Assembly: GCF_002836735.1 (NCBI RefSeq)
Contig: NZ_PJAS01000069.1
Span: 1 to 42,186, forward strand
Length of the DNA stretch: 42,186 nt
DNA from: Psychrobacter sp. 4Bb
Lineage (GTDB): Bacteria > Pseudomonadota > Gammaproteobacteria > Pseudomonadales > Moraxellaceae
Direction: 5' to 3'
In this document: positions 27,396-36,532 of the stretch, piece by piece
Layout of the letters: each line of letters begins with the position of its first letter
Position numbering within the stretch: position 1 is the stretch's first letter
Notes under the pieces: generated by a model
Told to the model about the DNA's origin: nothing
Seen by the model: the letters and a program-made list of their open reading frames with translations, nothing else
Database searches by the model: none
Translations under genes and position numbers: made by a program

Positions 27396-27620
27396 GTAAG
27401 TTATCAATTACGGCACAAAATACTTTCTCAAAATGATACTGGCATTTCTGCTTAGTAGAATAATGAAACCCTCTTCTAATCTCACGGCAGCGTCAATTTA
27501 TCGTAACCATTTATAACCTTGGTACTGCGACAGCTTTTCTTTACTGTTTAGATTGGTTACTCTACGTTAATATCATTTTTTGCCTTTCGATAACTATTTT
27601 AACGTTTATAGGATATTTTC

Positions 27621-29081
27621 ATGCGTTTGACTCCTTTTTCTACTTTGTCGCTGCTTAGTGTTGCTGTCGGCATCAGCCTTGCTACCACTGCTCAAGCTGC
27701 TCAGCCGCCAGCACCTGACTTATCCAATAGCGAGTTTCAGCAGTGCTTGGACAATCTAAAAAACTCTAGCAAGTTTAGCGGTGTTGATGGCTATACCTTT
27801 AATAACTATCGCCCAAGCCAGCCTGATCCTAGTGTCATTCAGTCACTGAATTATCAACCAGAGTTTCAAAAAGACGTCTGGGACTATTTATCAGCATTGG
27901 TAGACAAAGAACGTGTCGAGGACGGTATCCGAGCCAAGCGTCAATGGGGCTCTACACTACGTCAAATCGAATCGCTTTATGGCGTAAAAGCTGAGCACGT
28001 GCTCGGTGTTTGGGGCGTAGAATCTAACTTTGGTCAAACACTAGGTAAAAAACCATTATTTGAGTCTTTAGCGACCTTATCTTGTTTTGACCGTCGTCAG
28101 AGCTACTTTCAAGGTGAGTACGCCAATGCGCTAAAAATCGTGCAAAACGGTGATATCGCACCAAATGATATGACAGGATCATGGGCAGGCGCTTTTGGAC
28201 AGACACAGTTTATGCCGAGTACTTTCTTAGAATTGGCAGTAGATTTCGATGGTGATGGACGTCGTGATTTGGTCAATAGCGTACCTGATGCACTCGCTTC
28301 TACCGCAAACTTCTTGGACAATCGCGGCTATCGTACTGGTGAGCCTTGGGGCTATGAAGTCAAACTACCTGATGGATTTTGGGCCGCTTCGAATCGTAAA
28401 GACAAAAAGTCAATAAGCCACTGGCGCGACCAAGGTCTGACATTGGCTAATGGCAGTCCGTTACCGTATGACTTGAGCAGTGCAGGCTTATTGTTACCCG
28501 CTGGTATGGAAGGCCCTGCTTTCTTGGTGGGTAAAAACTTCGATACTTTCTACTCTTATAACGCCTCAGAAAACTACGCACTGGCTATCGCACACTTATC
28601 AGATCTAATCACTCGCGAAGACAGCAGCAAAACAGACTTTATCACTGCGTGGCCGACAGACGATCCTGGTATCAGCCGCCAGCAGGTCAAAGACATTCAG
28701 CAAGCGTTGTTAAACGCAGGTTATGATATCGGCGGTGTAGATGGCATCATCGGAGACAATACTCGTACTGCTATCCAGCAATACCAGACTAGTCGCGGTA
28801 TTTTCCCAGCTGACGGACGCGCAGGTCAAAAATTCTATCGCGCCATCGTTGGTAATGCAGCACCGAGTCAAACTCAATACGGCCAGCCTGCAAACAGCCA
28901 ACCCCTGAATCCTGCACCCGCCGATCGCATGGGACAATTAATTCAGCAGCAAACGACTGCTCCTAGTAGCTACTCATCTCAGCCATCAGTGAGCTCCTCA
29001 ACTTCTGGCAATACACGTTATCGCCGCGTTACTGACGCCGATGGCACTATCAAGCTTGTTCGTATAGACCAAGGTTCATAG
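27621..29081 (+). CDS. Lytic murein transglycosylase, MltB-like, with peptidoglycan-binding domain
   Basis: Cleaves the glycan strand of peptidoglycan to form 1,6-anhydro products. The 486-residue protein has a signal peptide cleaved after about A-Q-A (residue 26), with no lipobox Cys at that site. The catalytic domain (about 35-345) has E134 in G-V-E-S-N-F-G, followed by G-S-W-A-G-A-F-G-Q-T-Q-F-M-P-S-T-F and D-F-D-G-D-G-R-R-D, all classic for MltB. A peptidoglycan-binding-1 domain spans about 352-410 (V-D-G-I-I-G-D-N-T-R-T-A-I). The last 75 residues are a low-complexity Gln/Ser/Pro tail ending in an R-Y-R-R-V segment. Confidence 0.93.
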   Translation: MRLTPFSTLSLLSVAVGISLATTAQAAQPPAPDLSNSEFQQCLDNLKNSSKFSGVDGYTFNNYRPSQPDPSVIQSLNYQPEFQKDVWDYLSALVDKERVEDGIRAKRQWGSTLRQIESLYGVKAEHVLGVWGVESNFGQTLGKKPLFESLATLSCFDRRQSYFQGEYANALKIVQNGDIAPNDMTGSWAGAFGQTQFMPSTFLELAVDFDGDGRRDLVNSVPDALASTANFLDNRGYRTGEPWGYEVKLPDGFWAASNRKDKKSISHWRDQGLTLANGSPLPYDLSSAGLLLPAGMEGPAFLVGKNFDTFYSYNASENYALAIAHLSDLITREDSSKTDFITAWPTDDPGISRQQVKDIQQALLNAGYDIGGVDGIIGDNTRTAIQQYQTSRGIFPADGRAGQKFYRAIVGNAAPSQTQYGQPANSQPLNPAPADRMGQLIQQQTTAPSSYSSQPSVSSSTSGNTRYRRVTDADGTIKLVRIDQGS

Positions 29082-29113
29082 TAGTAAGATAAGTGATGCT
29101 ATTTAAATGCATC

Positions 29114-29147
29114 AAAAAAGCCACGCTAACGATAGCGTGGCTTTTTT
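29114..29147. terminator. Bidirectional terminator after the transglycosylase gene
   Basis: The 15-base stem AAAAAAGCCACGCTA with a 4-base loop and perfect complement lies between two convergent genes. Confidence 0.9.
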
Positions 29148-29198
29148 ATTTATAGATAATTATTAATAGAACTTATCTAATTTTCTCGAAATACGTAT

Positions 29199-29498
29199 CT
29201 AGACGATAGGTGGTGGCTTAGGCTGACCATTGTCACCATTCCAATTTTCGCGAGCTTTGTCGTCTAAATCGGCAGCCGTTTTTGGCTCCCACTTACCGTT
29301 TTCTTTCCAAGTCGCATCGCCCCAATCTTCATCTTCGGCTTTACTGTCTAAATCTTTGTAGGCCTTGCTAGGATCTATACCGCGACGTTTCATATCTGCT
29401 ACTTGCTCTTCTAACGTATGAAACTGATCAGCATCATGCATAGACTTTTCTAGACCATCGATCTCTCTTAATAACTCATCATTTTTAGCGTTACTCAT
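29199..29498 (-). CDS. Small acidic hydrophilic protein of unknown function
   Basis: A 99-residue soluble protein, strongly acidic and rich in Asp, Lys, Glu and Trp. The first 35 residues should form a charged helix. The second half has several W-containing repeats (W-G-D-A-T-W, K-W-E-P-K, N-W-N-G-D-N-G), and the end is Q-P-K-P-P-P-I-V. I do not recognise a family. AAGGAGAG precedes the ATG at a good distance, and the reading frame is clean, so it is likely expressed. It is a single gene facing the transglycosylase gene. Confidence 0.75.
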   Translation of the reverse strand: MSNAKNDELLREIDGLEKSMHDADQFHTLEEQVADMKRRGIDPSKAYKDLDSKAEDEDWGDATWKENGKWEPKTAADLDDKARENWNGDNGQPKPPPIV

Positions 29499-29734
29499 TG
29501 TGTGCTCTCCTTAATCGGTCAATATTGTAGTACGTTCTATGCATTTTTAATTTTAATACAATTTTTTGTCTAAATAAGATCAGTATCTGATGGTTCTTAT
29601 TATCACGAGTCTTGAGCGGATTCACAACTATTGCCGCGTATGCTTTGTATTACAAAACGTAGTCATGGTCACCGTAAGCATTTCTGCAGAGAATTTTTGA
29701 TGATATTAAAGGGTGGCAGTCATGAGGGTTGATC

Positions 29735-30742
29735 TTATTCAGACGTTTGAGAATTCTCATTTTCTAATAGGTTTTTTGCATAAAACGTGAGCTTCCAAAG
29801 CTCTTGTGACAAACGCGTACCGTAGGTCGTCAATTGTATCCAGTTTGCGCTTACCAGCTGACGCTGTAAGTGATTGAGATCATCTTGAGAGATTTGGCAG
29901 CGTGAGACAGCATGAACGTTTGGCATGTCACTTTTGATATCTATCTCAGCTTTTGGTGCGATCAGGCGATTAATAGCATTTTGTAGCCCATAGCTCGAAA
30001 ATGTAGACGGTATTTTCACTAAAGCCGCTAATATTTCTTGCCAAGATAGCGTTATGCTTCTAGTGACATCTTTTAAGTTCCCACCTTCATAAGCTTGAGC
30101 ACTGTACTGAATATCGAAAGTCTCTGTCAACATGATCGGCTTGCTAACATTGTCAGCCCCAAAATCCTCATCAACAGAACTTTCTTTCTTGGTATTCATA
30201 CTTTTATTCTTAGATAAGAGATCCGCAAACCTTTCAGCGACCGTTTGATTACTAAACTTAATCATCTCCTCGGTCGCTCTCATCCAGCCACCTGTCACTT
30301 TATGACTGGCTATTGCGTTGTAATAGGCTTGTACGAGTAACGCTTCGATATCATCCTCTGTGTCGTAATAATATATTTGATTGTCTTGCTTAGACACTAG
30401 TTTGACAAGCTCTTGTAATTGGCGACTGATGCCAGCCTCTTGATAGTGATTTTTAACTAAGATCAGTAGCGGCTTGAGTTTGGCTTTAGCATTCAGATAA
30501 CTTAAATGCATTTGACTAACGCCTGTCTTTTGTACTGTCCCATAGCTGTCTCCAATAATCATCAACGCATAATCACAAGAATCGATGCATTGTCGACCAT
30601 ATAGCGAGGCTTTTGGCAGCTTGCTAGACACGTCATAAGTCAAAAACGCCCGTGCTTGAAAAAATATCGCTACGCTGTCCAACACCAATAATTGATCGTT
30701 GTCAGCACATATAACATGAATATGATAGCGGCGATGTGGCAC
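29735..30742 (-). CDS. DUF4062-like protein with a second unknown domain
   Basis: A 335-residue protein from GTG 30742, which has AGAGGT just upstream; the open frame begins at 30799 but those 19 residues lack a ribosome binding site. The N-terminal part has the pattern of DUF4062: a short beta strand, then I-D-S-C-D-Y-A-L-M-I-I-G-D-S-Y-G, then S-Y-L-N-A-K-A-K-L-K-P-L-L-I-L-V-K. DUF4062 has a TIR-like fold and sits at the N-terminus of several stress and defence proteins. The C-terminal 120 residues (from about L-T-E-T-F-D-I-Q-Y) form a separate alpha/beta domain I cannot place. No transmembrane helix is seen and the target is unknown. Confidence 0.7.
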   Translation of the reverse strand: MPHRRYHIHVICADNDQLLVLDSVAIFFQARAFLTYDVSSKLPKASLYGRQCIDSCDYALMIIGDSYGTVQKTGVSQMHLSYLNAKAKLKPLLILVKNHYQEAGISRQLQELVKLVSKQDNQIYYYDTEDDIEALLVQAYYNAIASHKVTGGWMRATEEMIKFSNQTVAERFADLLSKNKSMNTKKESSVDEDFGADNVSKPIMLTETFDIQYSAQAYEGGNLKDVTRSITLSWQEILAALVKIPSTFSSYGLQNAINRLIAPKAEIDIKSDMPNVHAVSRCQISQDDLNHLQRQLVSANWIQLTTYGTRLSQELWKLTFYAKNLLENENSQTSE

Positions 30743-30907
30743 GATTACCTCTGAGCTTAGGTTGCGGCATAAAAGGGCATAAGATGAAATAGAGCACAAA
30801 TATCTTGTTTGGCGTAGCTTTGATTAGTCTTACAAAAATACATTTGATCTATTTTAATAAAATCCATGCTGTAGACAAGGTATTGGTGTAAATAACTTTA
30901 CTAATAA

Positions 30908-31906
30908 TTACTCAGGATAGTATTGCAATACCGTCTCTTTACCAAGTAAACGCTCAATCAAAGCGCTTAGTCTATCACTATATTTGGTAGCATGGAAAGT
31001 TAATGGCAGTCTAATACCAACATTTGTCTTATTAATCGCACTCAAATCCTGAGTACTTGTCTCGTTATCAAGAGTGGCTGACATCTGATTTGCGACCAAT
31101 AGCTGCTTGACTCGCTCAGCGATTGCTTGCCCAGAGTCAACCACCTGTATCGATAACTGCTGCTGTGCAATTTCGTCTAATAAAAACGATTTAAAAAATG
31201 GATAATGTGTACAGCCGAGCACTAGCTGGTCAATACCTTCATTAGCAAATGCCCGTAGCTGTTGGCGTAGACGCTGAGCTGTCTCATCTTCAACTGGCAT
31301 GCCAGCCTCTACCCAAGGCACCAGTTGTGGATCAAAATACTTGGTAACCACTGTGCTATTAGGATTGGCAAAACTGGCAATGACATCATTGAGTAATGAC
31401 CCATTTAAAGTGGCTTTGGTAGCCAATACCGCCACATGTCCACTTTTACTTGCCAGTACGGCGGGCTTTAAAGCAGGTACCAAGCCCACGATAGGTAATT
31501 GCGGATAACATTTTCTTGCTGTGTCCAAAGCATAAGCTGATGCGCTATTGCACGCGATAACAATGAGCTTGCAGCCCTGTTGGTATAACCATTCCACTGC
31601 TTTTAAAGTCAGCGCTTCGATATCTTCACTATCACGATTGCCATAAGGAACATTTAAGGTATCAGCGTAATATATATAGCTCTCATTAGGTAGTTGCTGG
31701 GCTAAATGCAAATAGATCGACAAGCCGCCAACGCCGGAGTCAAACAACCCAATGGGAGCACTGCGAGCGGTATTACTCGCGGCCGTATCGATAGCCATCG
31801 AATGGATACTTGCTTTATGAATGGCAGGGTTTTTGAAAGCGTTACCATCCAAAAAATTTGCTCGCATTGTCGTCACTTTCATCATGTGATTTGCAGTAAT
31901 AGCCAT
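30908..31906 (-). CDS. murI: Glutamate racemase
   Basis: Makes D-glutamate for peptidoglycan. Counting from ATG 31906, the protein has D56-S57 in F-D-S-G-V-G-G-L, the proton-transfer cysteine C119 in I-A-C-N-S-A-S-A, and C232 with H234 in G-C-T-H-Y-P-F-F; all are as in MurI. The first ~48 residues are not part of the usual domain, and no start has a good ribosome binding site. ATG 31798 (giving 296 residues) is an alternative. The C-terminus has an insert around residues 265-290 (Asn, Glu, Thr-rich) not seen in shorter MurI proteins. Confidence 0.93.
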   Translation of the reverse strand: MAITANHMMKVTTMRANFLDGNAFKNPAIHKASIHSMAIDTAASNTARSAPIGLFDSGVGGLSIYLHLAQQLPNESYIYYADTLNVPYGNRDSEDIEALTLKAVEWLYQQGCKLIVIACNSASAYALDTARKCYPQLPIVGLVPALKPAVLASKSGHVAVLATKATLNGSLLNDVIASFANPNSTVVTKYFDPQLVPWVEAGMPVEDETAQRLRQQLRAFANEGIDQLVLGCTHYPFFKSFLLDEIAQQQLSIQVVDSGQAIAERVKQLLVANQMSATLDNETSTQDLSAINKTNVGIRLPLTFHATKYSDRLSALIERLLGKETVLQYYPE

Positions 31907-32063
31907 CTCTACGCTACCGCCATTTTTGTATACATATTATCTTCATGCCGCTTATGTCTCTTATTATCCCAATAAATATCTTATAGCTTAGCCGTATCGT
32001 GGCATCATTTAATAACCCAGCAGCTCATATTATAACAATCAATAGCATACTATTTATTGTTAC

Positions 32064-32783
32064 TTAATTGACCGGCATCGATAATGAATAGGACTCACTG
32101 CCGCTTTGTAACGTCAGTATTGTCTCACCATTATGCTCTGTTAGCTCACCAATCTCTGTCAGATGATAAAAGGTATTGCGCCCAATCAGCGCCATCAAGC
32201 CATTTCTGATAAGCATATAAGGGCGTACTTGTGCTTCAGTTGCTGTGTCTAGGGCCTGCTCAGTACTGACAGCGTCATTTACCGTATCATCGCTTTGAGG
32301 ATTATACGCTTTTAATATAATAGGATGCTCATTATCCAAGCGTACCACATCACCGGTCGTCGTCGTGAACTCTAACCAGCTCATGTCATCTTCCTGCACG
32401 ATACCAACATCGTTAATCAACAGTGGTGCATCTTCTACTTGAATACGGATTTTTTGTACTGGGGTTTTCAAAAAGTATTCGATAACACCATTATTTTCTT
32501 CTTTCCACAAAATAGTCGCAAATAAACTGACAAGTGACTCTCTGGTCATTTGCCCACCCTCATGCCACCACTCCCCATTTGCTTTGATAATTAAGTCCAT
32601 ATCAGCGATATCTTCAGGATGCCACTTTTCAAGTGGCGGTATTGCGCGTCCTTCACGTACCCCAGCTGTAGACTTAAGATAGTGACTTAGTGCATCCATA
32701 TTATTCAAACCAGAACCCTTACCCACTGGAGCTTCTACGTTATTTTCACGACTGCTATCAGCATGATTATTGTCATTATTCAT
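32064..32783 (-). CDS. DUF1285 domain-containing protein
   Basis: A 239-residue soluble protein. The core segment P-P-L-E-K-W-H-P-E-D-I-A-D-M-D-L-I-I, followed by I-K-A-N-G-E-W-W-H-E-G and M-T-R-E-S-L-V-x-L-F-A-T-I-L, matches DUF1285, a conserved proteobacterial family with structures known but no established role. Relative to the family, an Asp/Thr-rich insert of about 20 residues sits in the second half (after I-I-L-K-A-Y-N). The first 25 residues are polar and disordered. It is monocistronic, divergent from the ETF-QO gene. Confidence 0.85.
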   Translation of the reverse strand: MNNDNNHADSSRENNVEAPVGKGSGLNNMDALSHYLKSTAGVREGRAIPPLEKWHPEDIADMDLIIKANGEWWHEGGQMTRESLVSLFATILWKEENNGVIEYFLKTPVQKIRIQVEDAPLLINDVGIVQEDDMSWLEFTTTTGDVVRLDNEHPIILKAYNPQSDDTVNDAVSTEQALDTATEAQVRPYMLIRNGLMALIGRNTFYHLTEIGELTEHNGETILTLQSGSESYSLSMPVN

Positions 32784-33114
32784 CGTTCAATCCTTTATTT
32801 AGTATTCAAAGTTTGGCAAATCTATTATTACTATAAATTTTTGTTTCAGGTATGATGAAACTTTATCGCCCAAATACCTTCATTGCCTTGATATAACCTT
32901 AACACCGTTGCTCATAAATGCGTATCGTGTTTGTAGGACTTTTCTTTTATAATGAGTAACGATTTTTTATTGAAATGGTCAAGTGGGTTTTGTATTGATG
33001 ACACATTTTTATCGGGCAGCCATATGTCTGAGTGACGTTAGCACCGCAAGTCTATTATTCAGTTGTTAAGCTAATGATGCCCTGAGATAAGCCACTAAAA
33101 GTTTAGGAGTAGGT
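32784..33114. other. Divergent intergenic region between the DUF1285 and ETF-QO genes
   Basis: About 330 bases. A TATAAT box occurs on the plus strand at about 32947-32952 but its -35 is unclear. TTTAGGAGTAGGT before ATG 33115 serves as ribosome binding site. Nothing else is recognised. Confidence 0.4.
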
Positions 33115-34899
33115 ATGCAAGAGCAAGACAATCAAACGCCAGTTATTGATAGTAATACTGTGAACGCTGACGCACCAGTAGCAACAGAGACCGCAACGCT
33201 AGATAAAGCAGAACCAGTGGTAGAGCCTGTGGCAGCAGAACCTGAGATCGAACGTGAATCAATGGAATTTGATGTCATTATTGTGGGCGGCGGACCTGCA
33301 GGTCTCTCTGCTGCTATTCGCCTGCGCCAGCTCGCTATTGAAGCCGGTAACGATGAGTTTATGGTGTGTGTGGTCGAAAAAGGCTCTGAGTTTGGTGCCC
33401 ATACGTTGTCTGGCGCTGTCATCGAGCCACGTGCACTCAATGAGCTGATTCCAGATTGGAAAGAAAAAGGCGCGCCACTCAACGTACCAGCGACGGAAGA
33501 TCGTTTTTACTATCTAAATTCTGCTACTCGCTCAACCAAAGTACCTCATTCGTTGATTCCGGGGCCTATGCATAATGATGGCAACTATATTGTCTCATTG
33601 GGTAATGTCGTTCGTTGGTTGGCTGTGCAGGCAGAAGAGCTTGAAGTCATGATGTTCCCAGGTTTCCCTGCCGATGACATCTTATATAACGATGACGGTT
33701 CGGTAAGAGGTGTGTTAACGGGTGATATGGGTGTGGCTGCTAATGGCGAAGCCAAGCCTAGCTTTGAGCCTGGTTACGAGCTGCTTGCCAAATACACTAT
33801 TTTTGCCGAAGGTAGCCGTGGTCATTTGGGTAAGCGCTTAATCAGCCGTTTTGATCTAGATAAAGACTCTGATCCTCAGCATTATGGTATCGGTCTAAAA
33901 GAGCTGTGGGAAGTTGAGCCTGACAAGCATGAGCAAGGCGTTGTCATGCATGGTCTTGGCTGGCCGTTGACCGAAACTGGCTCAACTGGTGGTTGGTGGT
34001 TATATTTTGATGAAAACAACCAAGTAAGCTTTGGTCTTGTGGCCGATTTGTCTTACCATAACCCTTATGTCTCTCCATTTGATGAGATGCAACGTTTGAA
34101 GACGCATCCTGTCATCAAGAGCGTCCTAGAAGGCGGTAAGCGTATTTCTTACGGCGCACGTGCTTTGACCAAAGGTGGTCTAAACTCACTACCGAAGTTT
34201 ACCTTCCCAGGTGGCGTATTGGTCGGTGATGATGCTGGATTTTTGAACCCAGCAAAAATCAAAGGCACACATACCTCGATGAAGTCAGGTATGCTCGCCG
34301 CCGAAGCGATCTTTGAGGCACTACAAGCTGAGCGTCAGCATGACGAAGTCGTTGCTTATACCACCATGTACAAAGAATCATGGTTATATCAAGACAATTA
34401 CGAGTCGCGCAACTTCTCACCTGCGATCCACCGTATGGGTCTGTTTATGGGCGGTGCTTTCACCTTTATCGAGCACAACTTGCTAAAAGGTAAAATGCCA
34501 TTCACCTTGCATGACAATATCCCAGATTACGATCAGTTAGAGCGTGCTAACCATGCTTATCAACCAACCTATCTCAAGCCTGATGGTAAGTTGGTATTTG
34601 ATAAATTGTCGTCAGTATTTATCTCTAATACCAACCATGCAGAAGATCAGCCAACGCATCTAAAACTCACTGACCCAACGGTACCTATCTCTATCAACTT
34701 ACCGTTGTATGCTGAGCCTGCGCGTCTATACTGCCCAGCGGGTGTATACGAAGTGGTCCAAGACGCTGAAGGCGCTAAGTTTGTCATCAATGCGCAGAAC
34801 TGCGTGCATTGTAAGACCTGTGATATTAAAGACCCTTCACAGAACATCACTTGGGTAACGCCAGAAGGTGGCGGTGGTCCTAACTACCCAAACATGTAA
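33115..34899 (+). CDS. Electron transfer flavoprotein-ubiquinone oxidoreductase
   Basis: Passes electrons from ETF (from fatty acid and amino acid dehydrogenases) to ubiquinone at the inner membrane. The 594-residue protein has a Rossmann FAD motif G-G-G-P-A-G-L-S-A-A-I-R at about 58-69 and a central monotopic ubiquinone-binding domain (G-S-T-G-G-W-W-L-Y, then the G-D-D-A-G-F-L-N-P-A-K-I-K-G-T-H-T segment). Its 4Fe-4S ligands are C540, C563, C566 and C569, in the order expected. The first 48 residues are a low-complexity, acidic Ala/Glu/Val/Thr tail, absent from most homologues. It ends at a strong terminator. No etfAB genes are in the window. Confidence 0.95.
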   Translation: MQEQDNQTPVIDSNTVNADAPVATETATLDKAEPVVEPVAAEPEIERESMEFDVIIVGGGPAGLSAAIRLRQLAIEAGNDEFMVCVVEKGSEFGAHTLSGAVIEPRALNELIPDWKEKGAPLNVPATEDRFYYLNSATRSTKVPHSLIPGPMHNDGNYIVSLGNVVRWLAVQAEELEVMMFPGFPADDILYNDDGSVRGVLTGDMGVAANGEAKPSFEPGYELLAKYTIFAEGSRGHLGKRLISRFDLDKDSDPQHYGIGLKELWEVEPDKHEQGVVMHGLGWPLTETGSTGGWWLYFDENNQVSFGLVADLSYHNPYVSPFDEMQRLKTHPVIKSVLEGGKRISYGARALTKGGLNSLPKFTFPGGVLVGDDAGFLNPAKIKGTHTSMKSGMLAAEAIFEALQAERQHDEVVAYTTMYKESWLYQDNYESRNFSPAIHRMGLFMGGAFTFIEHNLLKGKMPFTLHDNIPDYDQLERANHAYQPTYLKPDGKLVFDKLSSVFISNTNHAEDQPTHLKLTDPTVPISINLPLYAEPARLYCPAGVYEVVQDAEGAKFVINAQNCVHCKTCDIKDPSQNITWVTPEGGGGPNYPNM

Positions 34900-34960
34900 A
34901 TCAGGATAATTCTGATTTAATTTGGTACAGTTAATATCATTAAAACTGTGCTCCAATAAA

Positions 34961-34999
34961 AACCGCCTTTCTCTTAAGAAGAGAAAGGCGGTTTTTTAA
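34961..34999. terminator. Bidirectional terminator between the ETF-QO and AGCS genes
   Basis: A 13-base perfect stem (AACCGCCTTTCTC and its complement) with a 7-base loop, A-rich before and T-rich after. Confidence 0.92.
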
Positions 35000-35035
35000 T
35001 GCTTAGAACAAGCTATTTTTACCAATTAATGCTGC

Positions 35036-36532
35036 TTAATCTGTCCAAGCATCACGGTTGGCTTCATCTCTGAGTTTCACAAAGTTATCAGGATCAAACT
35101 TAATCTGATCACCTGTTTTACCCTCTTTTACCTGACGCTCATAGTCACGTAGTATTCTTAGCGCTACAGGAGACAAGAGCAAGATGGCCACTAAGTTGAC
35201 CAAAGCCATCAGACCCATAGACAAGTCAGCGAAGTTCCATATGGCAGGTAAACTTGCAACAGAGCCGATAAATACCATACCTAATACTAGGAAGCGGAAA
35301 ATCATGATCATCACTTTGGCATTTTTGGCACCAGAGATAAATTCAAGATTTGACTCACCGTAGCTATAGTTAGCAATGATAGATGTAAATGAGAAGAAGA
35401 AAATCGCAATCGCCACGAACACCACACCTAGGTCACCCACATACTGTGATAAGGCTAGCTGGGTTAACTGAATACCTTCTTGCTCGACATTAGGGTCGAC
35501 CACGCCAGACAAGATAATGATCGACGCCGTCGCGGTACAAATGATAAGGGTATCCATAAATACGCCTAGCATCTGCATAAAACCTTGCACTGCTGGATGA
35601 TCAGGATGACTCTTTGCCGTTGCTGCAGCATTCGGCGCTGAACCCATACCTGCTTCGTTAGAAAACAAGCCACGTTTGATACCGTTAATCATTGCCTGCG
35701 CAATACCATAACCGATGACACCGCCTGCTGCCTGCTCAAAGCCAAATGCTGATTTTACAATCAACGCGATCGCTGCTGGGAATTGACTGAAATTAGTCAC
35801 GATAATGAATAGCGCTAGCAAGATGTACAAGATAGCCATCACTGGTACGATTTTACCTGCGATACGAGCTACTGAGCGTAAACCACCGAATACCACTGGC
35901 GCTACCAGTACTACCAATACCAAACCTGTCATCCACGTTGGCACACCAAAGGCTTCGTTGGTCGCTTGAGCGATGGTATTGGATTGTACGCCATTAAATG
36001 CCAAACCAAAGGCCACTAACAAACATAATGAGAAAAACACGGCAAGCCAGCGCTTGCCTAGACCTTTTTCGATGTAATAAGCAGGGCCACCGCGGTACAC
36101 ATTATCGTTGTGCGGTACTTTATATGCCTGTGCTAAGGTTGACTCGATAAAGCTGGTCGACATACCGACCAGTGCCGTCATCCACATCCAGAATACAGCA
36201 CCTGGTCCACCCAAATAGATGGCAATTGCCACACCTGCCAAGTTACCAGTACCAACACGCGCGGCCAGCGACGTCATCAATGCTTCAAATGAGCTAATAC
36301 CACCATCTTTGCGTCCTTGGTTGGACACGCGTAGCAACTTCCACATATGACCAAAATGACGAAACTGAATAAAACGTGTCACGACGGTGAAGTAAAGACC
36401 CGCACCAATTAGTAAGAACATCAGTAGTCCATACCAAGGGTTACTAGCAATTAGCCAGTCATTGTTACCCCAGATAATACCGACACCATAATTTACGATG
36501 TTATTAAACCAACCTATTATCCCTTCGTTCAT
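35036..36532 (-). CDS. AGCS family sodium:alanine/glycine symporter
   Basis: Inner-membrane Na+-coupled uptake of alanine, glycine or related amino acids. The 498-residue protein has about 11 transmembrane helices. Family motifs are present: G-T-G-N-L-A-G-V-A-I-A-I-x-L-G-G-P-G-A-x-F-W-M-W (the AGCS signature), S-F-I-E-S-T-L-A-Q-x-Y-K, G-G-P-A-Y-Y-I-E-x-G-L-G, and R-G-L-F-S-N-E-A-G-M-G-S-A-P. The cytoplasmic tail is charged and ends in A-W-T-D. AAGGAG precedes the ATG. The exact substrate is not set by the sequence. Confidence 0.94.
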   Translation of the reverse strand: MNEGIIGWFNNIVNYGVGIIWGNNDWLIASNPWYGLLMFLLIGAGLYFTVVTRFIQFRHFGHMWKLLRVSNQGRKDGGISSFEALMTSLAARVGTGNLAGVAIAIYLGGPGAVFWMWMTALVGMSTSFIESTLAQAYKVPHNDNVYRGGPAYYIEKGLGKRWLAVFFSLCLLVAFGLAFNGVQSNTIAQATNEAFGVPTWMTGLVLVVLVAPVVFGGLRSVARIAGKIVPVMAILYILLALFIIVTNFSQFPAAIALIVKSAFGFEQAAGGVIGYGIAQAMINGIKRGLFSNEAGMGSAPNAAATAKSHPDHPAVQGFMQMLGVFMDTLIICTATASIIILSGVVDPNVEQEGIQLTQLALSQYVGDLGVVFVAIAIFFFSFTSIIANYSYGESNLEFISGAKNAKVMIMIFRFLVLGMVFIGSVASLPAIWNFADLSMGLMALVNLVAILLLSPVALRILRDYERQVKEGKTGDQIKFDPDNFVKLRDEANRDAWTD

